A stretch of DNA of 64,000 nucleotides, taken from Skeletonema tropicum (Eukaryota; Bacillariophyta; Thalassiosirophyceae; Thalassiosirales; Thalassiosiraceae). Where the stretch lies: positions 186,001 to 250,000 of the forward strand of contig CM074132.1 of NCBI GenBank assembly GCA_037178625.1. Direction: 5' to 3'. The first letter of the stretch is position 1; each line of letters opens with the position of its first letter. The notes under the pieces are model-generated. The model saw only the letters and a program-made list of their open reading frames with translations, made no database searches and was not told the DNA's origin. Of this stretch, positions 43,501 to 53,594 are shown piece by piece. Made by a program: the position numbers and the translations under genes.

Positions 43501-46500
43501 CGTCGGCTGATTAGTTGTTCCAGGAGATGGAAACATGGAAGGACTTAGTGTTGGAGAAGGTGATGGCTGATTAGTGGGCACAGGAGATGGATACATGGTA
43601 GGATTTGATGTTGGAGATAAGGTTGGCTGATAAGTCGGTGCAGAAGATGGAGGCATAGAAGGACTCAGTCTTAGTGTTGGAGAAGGTGATGGCTGATTAT
43701 TGGGCACAGGAGATGGATACATGGTAGGATTTGATGTTGGAGAAGAGGTTGGCTGAATAGTGGGCAGTAAAGTAGGACCTGATGTTGGAGAAGAGGTTGG
43801 CTGAATAGTGGGCAGTAAAGTAGGACCTAATGTTGGAGAAGAGGTTGGCTGAATAGTGGGCAGTACAGTAGGACCTGATGTTGGAGATGAGGTTGGTTGA
43901 ATAGTGGGCAGTGAAGTAGGACTTGCTGTTGGAGAACGTGATGGCTGATTAGTGGGCGGTGAAGTGGGACTTGCTGTTGGAGAACGCGATGGCTGAAGAG
44001 TGGGCTTTGGAGACGGACGCATTGAAGGACTGGGAGTAGGAGGACTCGATGGGTGACTAGTCGGTCTAGAAGACGGAGGTCTCGAAGAAGGCGGAGCTGT
44101 CAAAGAATTTGTGGGAGATGAAGTGACTACATCATTGGTTGGCTGTGGAGTTGGTGGCGAAGTGGGAAGATGCGAAGGCGCTGAAGTCGGTCTAGGAGTT
44201 GGCTTCGCCGTCGTAGGAACAGGCGTTGGTTTCAGAGTTGTTGGTGCAGGGGTAGGAAAACGCGATGGCTGTGGTGTTATTACCTTCGTGATGGTCAATG
44301 CAACTGCATTTATCTCTACACTCTGACCATATCCATCGCCTTCCCGACGCACTGTTGCAGATCCCCTTGCTTGCACAGTGCGCAAGCCATTTAGATCAGA
44401 AAAGAAGGCATCTTCTAGAGAGGTCGTGATGACGCGCAAAGTCGCAGGACCAGGAGTTATGGTTTTGGCAGTTTCAGGTTTATCATCACGAATGACGAGT
44501 TGAAGAAAATCTGAATCCGAGGCGTTTCCATCCCCTGATACAATAAAAAGGGCGTCTACTTGATCGATCTTCGTCCCAGTCGGTGAAGAGAAGACGCAAA
44601 TACGAACATCTTCGGTGGATTGGCAAGATAGGAACGACGATCAGATGGACTAACAAGACAAAGACAATTCTAATCAATCGGAAATAACTACTCACCCCGT
44701 GATGTTAGAGTCTGGATCAATCCATCGACGCAGTTGTATTTGTCATCACACTGACAAGCGCAAGCATGAAGCTGTGCCTTTGACGATGAGCAGTAAGCCG
44801 ATGACTCAACAGATCCTACATTGTAAATGACAGAAAGGCCTAATACCGCACTCCTGTCACCTTCAACTACGCTGAATTTTCCCAAGACTTCGAATTGTGA
44901 TCCAATAGAAGATTCGAACAACTCATTGGGGGCCTCGCCAGTTATCAATCCTCCATCTCTGTCTATATCAAGCAATGTCTTGAAGTTGAAGGGTAATGCT
45001 GCCGCTAAATTGGATGCCACAAAAGGATCACCAACCACTTGAGCAGTTGTGGGAAGTGTCTCGAAACAAATACGAATATTTCTCTCATATTGGGTCAGAG
45101 TGACACTTTCATCTTCCAAACATTTCCTACCATTATCGCAGTGGCAGTATTTTAGCCTAATGGTCTGCTCCTCTGTTGGCTGATTCGATTGGGTAGGTTC
45201 GATTGTCGGCCTGCTGGACAATGTCGGGAGATGAGACAACGACGGAAATGCAGAAGGCATGCTGCTGGGTTCTAGCCTAATAGTTTGCTCCTCTGTTGGC
45301 TCATTCGATTGGGTAGGTTCGAAGGTCGGCCCGCTTGATGTCGGACGATGAGACAAAGACGGAAAAACAGATGGCATGTTGCTGGGTTCTAGCCTGATAG
45401 TTTGCTCCGCTGTTGGCTCATTTGATTTGGTAGGTTCGATTGTCGGCCCGCTGGATGTCGGGGGATGAGACAACGAAGAAGATACAGGCATGCTGCTGGG
45501 TTCAGTGTAGAGCGATAGACGCAGATATGATGTAACATCGTTTGAGAAGCTAGCGGTATCTAGTCCAGCAAAGATATTGAACTCCACATAGCTCAGTGAC
45601 CTCTCTACAGCAGCACCGTCTAAGATTGTTTCAATAACAATCAATGTCTCATTCTTGAAGAGAATGCTTGTTCCTGTTCCTTCAGCAACACCACCTGTCA
45701 CAATCAAGTTTTTGTAGCTGTCCTGAACCAACAAAACGTCCACACTGCCCATAATGAATTTAGAAGTTTGTGGTCTTGCCAAGAGGCAGAGTTGTATGAT
45801 CTCATTTGGATACAACGGCGATGGGTCAGTAATGCACTCATAATTCAAATCATCACAAAGGCAAGAATTCACCAACGTTGGCTCATCTACTGCAACCGCA
45901 TTGCGTAGTGTTCCGAAGGGTACCTCCTTAAGCTGAGAATCAGGAAGCTGTACTTCAACAGTCCCAAACACAGTAATTGGTGATGGATTGAGGACCTGAG
46001 GTGGTAGGAGAACAATTGTAGCAACCAACATTGTCACGCCAAGATTGTCGTCACCCTTCACTTCTTCTATTGTCACAAGCGAACTCGCTACACCCTCACT
46101 GATCGCATCGAAAATAAATCCGCACGGGCCTTCTTTATCTAGTCTCAGCTGCGTGATTCTAACAATATCTGCTGTTTCATCATGACCCTGCTGAGGAATG
46201 ATGCATAGTCGCATTGAGACAGTAGCGCTCTCATCAGGTAATTCAAAATTCAAATCATGGCACGTGTTCGTATCATCACATGTACATGCAAACACAGTGG
46301 AAATTCCTTCATGTATCGACACTGATAAGCTGCCAGGTATAGAAGATTCACAAGGTGGTTTATCCATCAATTGAGCTGTGAGGCTAAAGTATTCTTTGCT
46401 TTCTTTTGTGGATATGACTTCGGAACCGAGCGAATTAAAGTTGTTGGTGTCATCCATAATAATATCTCCATCTGTCTGAACTAGCACTTCACCAACGAAC

Positions 46501-47489
46501 TCGACTGTTCCTTTGGATTCAAACCAAAAGTCAAGCAATTGTTCAAAACGAAGCATCATCAACGTAGAGTCGTCGTAGCTCCAAACTGTCATCCACGGAC
46601 TCATGTGTGTAGCTACTAAATTTCCTGCCATGTAATCTGAAGTGATCGGTTCAAAAATAGTTCTAGTCACCGAGTGAGTAATATTCATGTACGGGATATG
46701 TTGGAAACGACGAGCTTGATCCCTCCCTCCCACCCCCTGCTGATAAACGCAAATAAGGAATGCTTTGCCTTTCATTACAACATTTTCTGACATGCACTGG
46801 CGTCTAAGATTGCACATGCATGCTTGTAGATCCGCAGTCGACCTAGTTTGTGGATTAGTCGGGAGAGGGTTTTGTTCCATTGACACAATCATATCAGTAT
46901 TAGGAGGATTCGAGGCTTCGATCCGACTGTCACCGGCATGAAAATCTGGCAGCAGACTGAATTCTTCCCCCTCTGACTCTGCAATTTGTAAATACTGATT
47001 TGTTGTATCATCACGCGGGGGGGTTGCAGAATTTGTTGTTGTGGAACGACTTATCTCTTCTTTCTGTCGTGTAAGGAAAACTATACTCAATTATTATTAC
47101 ATTGCACCGATCATGATTTGAGCAGAATTACGAGTAAGGAGTACGAGCAACAGTTAGATTGAATTTGGCGTGGTTTTAACATCTTATAACATATCATGTG
47201 TACACAAACCCTCACCTAATAATATCAACAATCCGGACATGATGACAAAAAATGTAACCCGACGGCCTCTTTTCTTTTTCTTTGTATGGACTGCTTCATC
47301 TCTATCTGCAATGCCACCAATACTTTCTTCAACTTTCTTTCCCCGCCGTTGACCCCCTCTTTCATCATCTCGACAGCGTTCGTCATGTTGACGGTCTTCA
47401 TTCCGAGCAAACATTTTTTTCCCCTGCTGCATCGCATTCAATGCATGATGCGGTTGTAGATGATTTCGTTCGGAATGCGGCACAGTCAT
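34528..47489 (-). CDS. Giant membrane-anchored mucin-like surface protein
   Basis: Three exons: 47489-47216, 47080-44696, 44609-34528; introns 135 bp (TTAG|GTGAGG...GTATAG) and 86 bp (GGG|GTGAGT...CGAAG), both phase 1; 4,246 aa. The first join completes a TM helix (aa 78-95, VTFFVIMSGLLILL-VFLT) behind a basic cytoplasmic tail, a type II anchor. The second join completes the fifth of five CxCxxxxxC modules (about aa 179, 355, 496, 736, 868) with the same ..IRICV.. motif as the others. Then follow Pro/Thr and Pro/Ser repeats; 24 units of 42 aa (about 1550-2558); two related Cys-containing beta-type modules (about 2790-3150, YDSxLxAPKCSxGSSC); a Cys-rich module (about 3480-3600); and 21-aa PTSKPSDSPTFAP-type repeats to the end. 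Probably a heavily O-glycosylated wall or adhesion protein. Confidence 0.82.
34590..35740 (-). repeat. Tandem repeats coding PTSKPSDSPTFAP-type units
   Basis: About 18 imperfect units of roughly 60-66 bp encode the C-terminal repeat of the giant protein. The core is SKPSDSPTFAPTTFKPTVSP, with substitutions mostly at the residues after FAP (TT, AT, HTT) and KPT (V, S, R). Confidence 0.85.
39590..42614 (-). repeat. 24 x 126-bp coding array with 1,008-bp higher-order period
   Basis: Each unit encodes 42 aa, e.g. PSASGEPSSSPSLNPSVSSA and then PSSEPSSVPSLSSRPSSEPS LN. Three main variants alternate: GEPSSS, GEPSITL and GGPSITL, with SLSSR, STSSQ or SLSSQ later in the unit. The order of variants repeats every eight units. 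For example, a shared stretch with GATGTTGAAGGCACACTACT sits at 40874 and again at 41882, exactly 1,008 bp apart. Confidence 0.9.
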
Positions 47490-48215
47490 AATATATTATT
47501 ATCATATTTTCATGGCCTCCCCACCGCTGCTTGTAATGATGATATGTATTAATCGATGGGCAACTATCTTCTCATTAATGACAGCTATCTCTAGAGGTGG
47601 TAAGTATGCCATGTCCATGTACATACTTTCATCTACTCTTCAAGCTTGCAACACAGTTGTCTACTTATTCAAATTCAAATAAATGAGAATGCATTGGACA
47701 CAATAAAGTCGGGAAATGAAGTAAGTAAACCCCACGGCACTCAAACATAGGAGGTTAAACCAGTCACATTGATGAATTGTGATTGTTCTCACCAATGGCC
47801 CCTTTTAAGTACTTACATACTACTGATTGTCAGATGGAGTTTTCCTCAGCAGTCGGGTTATGGCGGCAATACCGCCGAATACCAAACGGTACCTGTAACT
47901 GATGCGCCGAAGCATATATGATGACGAAGCAAGACCAGATAAGTACAAGTGTGTCAAGAGCATACTTCAGCTCATACTTTCCAGAGAGGAAAGAGTCAAA
48001 GAGATAAAATAAGGTAAGCACAGAGTGTTAAGAATTACCACGTTAATAGACTTTTAACACCCTAGTGTATATGTAAGTATTGTAACAATCATTTGCCCGC
48101 AATTGGTTGATTGATGCCGCGGCGAAGGATGATTGGAAAGTGATTTGACGTGATGAGGTTGTCCTTGTCCTATCGTGTCATAAATTGCTGGTCTTTATCT
48201 ATGATGTGGTGGAGC
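47490..48215. other. Upstream region of the giant gene; no other gene seen
   Basis: Includes the presumed promoter of the minus-strand giant gene. An AT-rich stretch (ATAATATATTATTATC, 47489-47504) lies right upstream of its ATG. No further gene structure. Confidence 0.4.
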
Positions 48216-48560
48216 TAACTAATGCAGTAGATTCGTCATGAGGATTGCGATATGCACCATGTTTGAAGCATAAAATATGTGTTTGGCTTGAGCTCGAGTA
48301 GCAAGCGTATCATCCTTCAATGCTACATATTTTGTCCTTTGCATTTGCATTTGCCCCGTGCTTCTTGACACTCCTCTCTCGACGACTTTGTTCGCTTGAG
48401 CTTGACGTTTGCTAGGATAGTTTGCCCTATGCTTGACGCACACTCTTCAGTTTGTGCACCCTCTTGGCTTCACACATAGCTTCCTCTCTGCTCCATCCTA
48501 CAGCACACTCCTCAGTTCGATGACTATGTTTGAGCATTCCTTAGCAGAACATATACATCG
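48216..48560 (-). pseudogene. Decayed Cys/His-repeat gene
   Basis: On the minus strand, pieces in different frames match the module family: CSAKECSNIV, GCTN*RVCVKHRA, and NKVVERGVSRSTGQ (GGVC.KHG equivalent). Stops and frameshifts lie between them. The end near 48216-48235 shares AATGCAGTAGATTCNTCAT with the unique tail of the gene at 12584-13525. It therefore derives from that minus-strand type rather than from the 16664 type. Confidence 0.7.
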
Positions 48561-48718
48561 CGCCTATTCCAATCGGCTGCTTTAGAAGCCTCGTTCCCTT
48601 CATCCTCTACACAAGGGACAAACGAAACCACTTTCTCTTCTCACACACTTTCTATATCTGGTGCTGTAGCAGATGAATAGTCTCGAATAGCAGCTGTCGC
48701 CGCACGCCGAGTTTCGAA

Positions 48719-49111
48719 ATGCCACCCTTATTATTTCTGCTGCCATCGGTCAAGAAAATCCGCACCGCTGTAGAAGCATTTTCCTACTGCTGTATGCGAG
48801 AGATGATGGACAAGAATAGATCAATAAGTCTTCAATCTCTTGCTTACAGCTACTCTGCAACGTCGGTCATCCTATTTCAAACCGATACGAGTACACTAGC
48901 ATTGATCCACAATTCACTTGCTGTGCCAATACACGAACAAACAAATCCTCTGGACGAATATAAGTTGGTTGATGCGTTGATGTTGAAGCAGAAACAACAC
49001 AAGATGAGAAGGAAGTGCGTGTTCCAAAGGACAGTACATAAATGCAAACAGGAGAGAATGTTACATGATGTTGCAAGCAGCTCGATCATTGATCATCAGA
49101 GTTTGCAATAA
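48719..49111 (+). CDS. ORF of 130 aa, unknown
   Basis: Open from ATG 48719 to 49111. The composition is plausible and the second half is Lys/Gln/Arg-rich (LKQKQHKMRRKC), but there are no motifs, signal peptide or homologue I recognise. Overlapping minus-strand frames of 69-70 codons weaken the case. May be chance. Confidence 0.2.
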   Translation: MPPLLFLLPSVKKIRTAVEAFSYCCMREMMDKNRSISLQSLAYSYSATSVILFQTDTSTLALIHNSLAVPIHEQTNPLDEYKLVDALMLKQKQHKMRRKCVFQRTVHKCKQERMLHDVASSSIIDHQSLQ

Positions 49112-49653
49112 TAATAGCTAAATAAGCTGATGGCTGAAATGAACAGACTCGCAGCAGCAGGGCTTGTTGCATACAGCCTAGGATCAAATTCTCATGAAAT
49201 CAAACGCGAAGGACATGTTTATGTGAGCACTTACAATTCAACTGATATGTAAATCAAATTAATCAATTTGCCACAATAGAACTTTATATGAACTGATTCT
49301 GATTCTGCTCCTTTAGGACATGCTGAGATTATTATTTAGATGCATCCTCCCATGAGAAGTTATTTTGGTGCATCCTCGTATGGTGGGGTAGACCGCCTCT
49401 TTGTGCTCACCACGTTCCATCGCTCTATTGTCATGTAGCATGGACATGCATGTAGAGTTAGAATCTGTTAGAATCTCTGGTCCTCTAGCCTCTACCATCA
49501 ATCGACCAGCCACTGTCACGAGTTACAAGGCAGTACAATAGACAGCATCGAAACCCCTCCCTCCTTTCCTCCTCTCTTTCTCTTCTTTCTCCCTCCTTTC
49601 TTCCTTCTTTTTCGCAGCAGTCTTGTGAAGAAGCGTTGGCCAGATAGGATTTT
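49112..49653. other. No gene recognised
   Basis: Contains a pyrimidine-rich simple tract (about 49553-49615, CTCC/TTCT). Only short frames otherwise. Confidence 0.35.
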
Positions 49654-50187
49654 TATGCGCAGCAACTGGCGGGAAAAATTTGTCACCGCAAAAAATTGTC
49701 ACCGTCGCTGAACCTCCACACAAAACACTACAATAACAAAACACAAATAACACGAGTTCTACACCTTACACGGAGGCTCTGTACCTCCATGACGACCCCT
49801 AACACAAATAATCGACCATAATATGATAGTACAGACTAATAGCCTCCGATAGAACCACTGATCAACGTTAATATGTACTCGCGTAGCAGGTACAGCAGCA
49901 GTACAGGCATGCAGATCTGCCGTAGGCATGCGTCATTCTAGCTCGAAATAGCAGTTATGGGTCCCAAATCCGTCGATATGTGCTCAATCTAGATGAACTA
50001 TAGTCTCTTTTGCATCAGGTAATGTATATATACTGTTTGGGATGATATTTTTAGCCTGATCTATGTATTTTCGTCGAGTAGCATTGCCATTGCCACATTT
50101 AATTTTGTTCGTGTTTTGTGCGTAAAATTTGTGAGCTGTCACCGTAGGGACGGTGACAGTTTCTTCGCCAGTAGCAATGCGCAGCAT
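49654..50187. repeat. MITE-like segment with diverged inverted ends
   Basis: The left end (49654-49710: ATGCGCAGCAACTGGCG...TTGTCACCG...GTCACCGTCGC) resembles the reverse complement of the right end (about 50145-50187: ACGGTGACAG...CGCCAGTAGCAATGCGC). The interior has no coding capacity. Target duplications were not identified, so a mobile origin is only suggested. Confidence 0.4.
50136..50159. other. Perfect hairpin, 10-bp arms, 4-nt loop
   Basis: CTGTCACCGT (50136-50145), loop AGGG, ACGGTGACAG (50150-50159). It lies 85 bp upstream of the gene at 50244, in the right end of the MITE-like segment. Confidence 0.85.
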
Positions 50188-50243
50188 TAAACGAAGCATA
50201 AAACATCATCTTATTTTACCCTAACAAACACTTTATTGTGATC

Positions 50244-51263
50244 ATGGCCGACAATACTGCTCTCCGTACCTGCTCTAAAGATGACGCTGCGATGGATCGT
50301 CGCCTTCTCGAGCAGCTACTCATGATGATGCTGATCGATTCTCTACGGCGCAGGGACGAAGACGAAGTGGAAGTGGACTCCGCCGCTGGCAATGATGGCA
50401 ATGGCGAAGCTCTGGAGAAGATTGCGAAGGAAAGCACTAAGATCATGGGAAGAAATCAGTCGGTCTTTTCTCACGAGCGGCTAGATGTCACTCAGCGGCT
50501 GTTGAACGCGCAGCTTCTTCGTTTGATGGATAAAAAGAGAGAGGAGGAGGAGGAGGAGGCGGAGCGGCGAGGGAAGGTACCAACGTTGGTATCATCCGAT
50601 CAGCAGCTGACGGATAAATCTGTCAGCGCAGCTACTGCGGCGGAGAAGGAGAAATGTCACGAGCAGAACAAAGTTGCCGCCGCCAAGCAAAAGATGACCA
50701 AGCTTAAGTTTAACTCATGGCCGGGCGGTGTTGGAGTTGCTTCACTGATAATGACGGTCGTATTATTTGGATCCATCACAACGTTGTCTCCTCCACTCTC
50801 GTTGATTCATCAAACTGATGCATCAGGAGGGGGAGAAGCCCCCCGAGCGTTGCCACCGTCTGCATCTATGTCGTCTCTCAAACGCAAGCAAAAGGATCAC
50901 CGAACAAATATTGGTAATAATGCAGCATCAACGTCGCCCGAAATTATCAGTCCAACGTCATCGGTTGTGCTGCCTCCCGTCTTCTCACCTGCTGCTGCTG
51001 ATTCCGTGTCCATGTCCACTGCTATCAATATCAATAGCAATCATCGTATGAAATCTGACGAATTGAGGTCATCAACATGTTTGGACACGCCGGGTTGGAA
51101 AGATATTTTTGGTCAAGGGTGTGATTATTATGAAGAATATTTTGATCCAGGATGTCCCAATGCTGACAGTTGGGCAGGAGAGATGGGTCCAGCGACATCC
51201 CACTGCTGTTTCTGTCAGGGTCAAAGTAGTACTAATCATACCAACAACTCTCTAAATCCATAA
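50244..51263 (+). CDS. Type II membrane protein with PGW-type Cys domain, probably truncated
   Basis: 339 aa from ATG 50244 (the preceding GTG at 50238 is ignored). A cytoplasmic part of about 165 aa has charged helices (KREEEEEEAERRG); a TM at about aa 172-190 (GVGVASLIMTVVLFGSITTL); a Ser/Pro stalk; and a Cys domain at about aa 277-327: CLDTPGWKDIFGQGCDYYE, then DPGCPN...HCCFCQG. This Cys domain is common in diatom surface proteins. The frame stops at TAA 51261-51263, but a second copy of the domain continues in the same frame beyond it (next entry). No splice pair removes the stop in frame, so this looks like a nonsense mutation. Confidence 0.7.
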   Translation: MADNTALRTCSKDDAAMDRRLLEQLLMMMLIDSLRRRDEDEVEVDSAAGNDGNGEALEKIAKESTKIMGRNQSVFSHERLDVTQRLLNAQLLRLMDKKREEEEEEAERRGKVPTLVSSDQQLTDKSVSAATAAEKEKCHEQNKVAAAKQKMTKLKFNSWPGGVGVASLIMTVVLFGSITTLSPPLSLIHQTDASGGGEAPRALPPSASMSSLKRKQKDHRTNIGNNAASTSPEIISPTSSVVLPPVFSPAAADSVSMSTAININSNHRMKSDELRSSTCLDTPGWKDIFGQGCDYYEEYFDPGCPNADSWAGEMGPATSHCCFCQGQSSTNHTNNSLNP

Positions 51264-51655
51264 AGTTCTGCATCCATTACATCTAATCCGATGCAGTTCT
51301 GTGTGTACACGCCCAGGTGGGAGGATGCAAAAGGTAATGGATGCGATGATTATGAAAAATCTGGAATGCCAGGATGCCCTTACGATTACCTCAGAGAAGG
51401 AATTATGGGGTCAGCTTCAGAACATTGCTGTTTTTGCCGTGGAGGTCTTCATACCGTAAGTCAGATACACTCTTTGGTTTGAAGTTAGGTTGAATATATC
51501 TTTTGTTTAATTCATTTTTATCAATTCACAATCGACTCCAGTGTGAGGATTTCAGGTCTAAATGTCAAGAATACTCTGATGTCTTGGGGATCAAAGATGG
51601 AGCGGTGGTGATCTCAAACGTTGAAGCATTAATAGCATTGTTGGAAGCTAGTTGA
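51264..51655 (+). pseudogene. Downstream second Cys domain and last exon of the 50244 gene
   Basis: In frame with the upstream gene after its TAA: FCVYTPRWEDAKGNGCDDYE, then PGCPYDY...EHCCFCRGG, ending at ACC|GTAAGT (51456). An 86-bp intron ends at GACTCCAG (51541), and the next exon reads CEDFRSKCQEYSDVLGIKDG and on to TGA 51653-51655. The two later exons keep splice sites and frame, so the stop at 51261 is probably recent. The last exon crosses the inverted-repeat boundary at 51609. Confidence 0.65.
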
Positions 51656-51856
51656 ACGATTTTGACTTTGACAAGAATGAAGGAAAAGCGACGCTCAATC
51701 TCCATCTAAGCCTGCCGCTGCCGTCATTCAAACTGGGCGTGATACCCATTACCATTATTATTCATTATTCGTTCGCTCATTTGCAAGGAGTTGGGCAAAA
51801 GTAATCTTTGCCGCTGTCAGTGTCAGCTGGGAAAGAGAGAAGATGAAAGCTAAAGG

Positions 51857-52148
51857 GTGGAACACATCTGCTTCGAAGCATCGATCAACTTCACCGAGCC
51901 GCTTGGCGGAAGCTGCTTTCTAGAGGTGACGATTCATACTAGGGCTCTTGATATTGATAGAGAAGTTTTCAAAAACAAAAAACAAGAAGGAGAGAAGGTG
52001 GTCTCATTCATATTCGTCTCTTGCCCTTGCCAACATTGCCCTTGCAGATGAAGGCAACAAGACAGCTAAAATGCTGATGGGGAGAGGCGCGGATATTTAT
52101 GAATTCAGTGCTGATGGATACATAAATAATCATAACAAGAGCAGATAG
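51857..52148 (+). pseudogene. Possible ankyrin-repeat remnant (right copy)
   Basis: Same sequence as 33547-33838 inverted. LHRAAWRKLLSRGDD and NKTAKMLMGRGADIYEFSADG are in different frames. Lies within the leader region of the full RRM gene. Otherwise 51656-52385 shows no gene. Confidence 0.3.
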
Positions 52149-52385
52149 GGAGTGCATGAGATATCAGCAAAATTCAATTACTCCTGAATAATACTCCTGC
52201 CCGCCTGCCGGCCGACCCGCCCGCCCGTCCGCCGTCCACCATCCATCACACATCACACAACATCATCACCAAAAAATCAAAAATCCGTCGCATCAACGCA
52301 CGAAGAACAAAAATTTCTGCCCTACGCCTTTGAATGTACGCTATGCTCTATCAGCTAGCACATCTCCATTAGCAAAGCAATTAAC

Positions 52386-53594
52386 ATGCCTCCTTCACGG
52401 CTGACATCCCTCGCTGCAGCGGCTACCACAGTAGCTTGCACCTCCATCATTCATCAATCCAGTGCCTTTTCAACAACGGCGACGACATGTAATGATGTCT
52501 CCTCCAGATCGAGCTCCTCCTTTACATCCTTCACACCAACCCATCAAATACTACTCGACCACCACTCAAACTCCAACTCGGCAGCAGCAACACTGACAAT
52601 GAAGGTCTCATCAAAATCCAAACGAGGCCGCTCCAATAAATCCTCCCAACTAATCGAACTCAACAACGAACGCATCTCCACCGCCGGCCGACCCGGCACC
52701 AAATCCTTCATGGATCCGAACAAACTCTTTATTGGGAACTTACCCTACGACGCCAACGAAAGTGACATCCGACAGCTCTTTGCAGAGTTTTGGGGTGTGC
52801 CTGTCGATGTGGTCGAGGAGCGTATCGAGAGTATCAAGGTGATTCGAGATTGGAAGACGGGGAAGAGTAAGGGCTTTGGATTTTTGCAATTTTATGAGCC
52901 CATGGTGGCTACTTCGACCATGGTCAGTATGAACCAGGCCAAGAATAAGAAGGGAGGGTGGAAGATTAAGGGACGGACTGTGAGGTTGGATCAGGGGAAG
53001 AGGAATAGGGAGGAGGAGGAGAAGGAACTGCAGAGGAAGAAGGCTGAGAAGGAGAAAAAGAAGAGGGAGCGAGAGGAGCGAGAGCGAATGGCGAGGGCAG
53101 ATTTTCATTTGGATGAGGAGGGTAAGGTCATTCATGATGCGTTAGTGGCTGTTGATGTTGATGGAGTCCAAGACAGTGAAGAAGAGGATGGAATGATGAG
53201 TGAAGATGATATGATTACCTTCATGGAGAAGGGAGGATTACGAGGTGTTATGCCGCTTACAATGGAAACTGCTGGATTCTTGGGCATTGAAGGAATGTAT
53301 GAAGATGACGATGATGACGTAGACGAAGATTATTACAGTGAATTCTACGGTGATAATGGCTACAATGACGATGATTGGAACGGTGGAGATCTGGACGAGG
53401 AAGAAGACGCTTCCCTGGAGAACTTTGTCTTTGATGGAGACTTTGAGGCGGAGTACAATCCCAATGAATATGAGGCTTTGAGTGAGGAGGAGGAAGCGGA
53501 GATGAAGCAGATGAATAGGGAGCAAAGAAGGGCTGCTGAAAAGAAGAGGAAGAAGAGAAAGTTGCCCTTTAAGGGATTTGGAACGCCCAACTAA
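52386..53594 (+). CDS. Plastid-targeted RRM RNA-binding protein (right copy, full)
   Basis: 402 aa from ATG 52386, single exon, same predicted protein as the left copy at 32101-33309. First and only gene of the right array with the signal/transit presequence (SSAF motif about aa 25-28). The RRM starts at MDPNKLFIGNLPY (aa 109). The region after the RRM is a charged coiled-coil-like helix, then an acidic domain and a basic KKRKKRKLPF tail. The tandem-unit boundary (52684, CCGGCCG) lies between presequence and RRM, so this gene is half unique and half repeat. Because the last exon of the upstream surface-protein gene appears to run across the arm boundary at 51609, this side may be the original locus. 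Confidence 0.9.
   Translation: MPPSRLTSLAAAATTVACTSIIHQSSAFSTTATTCNDVSSRSSSSFTSFTPTHQILLDHHSNSNSAAATLTMKVSSKSKRGRSNKSSQLIELNNERISTAGRPGTKSFMDPNKLFIGNLPYDANESDIRQLFAEFWGVPVDVVEERIESIKVIRDWKTGKSKGFGFLQFYEPMVATSTMVSMNQAKNKKGGWKIKGRTVRLDQGKRNREEEEKELQRKKAEKEKKKREREERERMARADFHLDEEGKVIHDALVAVDVDGVQDSEEEDGMMSEDDMITFMEKGGLRGVMPLTMETAGFLGIEGMYEDDDDDVDEDYYSEFYGDNGYNDDDWNGGDLDEEEDASLENFVFDGDFEAEYNPNEYEALSEEEEAEMKQMNREQRRAAEKKRKKRKLPFKGFGTPN

Noticed and set aside
44437..44439. Apparent start of the 3,303-codon frame at 44439
   Set aside because: It is a TTG in the middle of a continuing frame; splice signals at 44695 and 44610 link it to the upstream exon.
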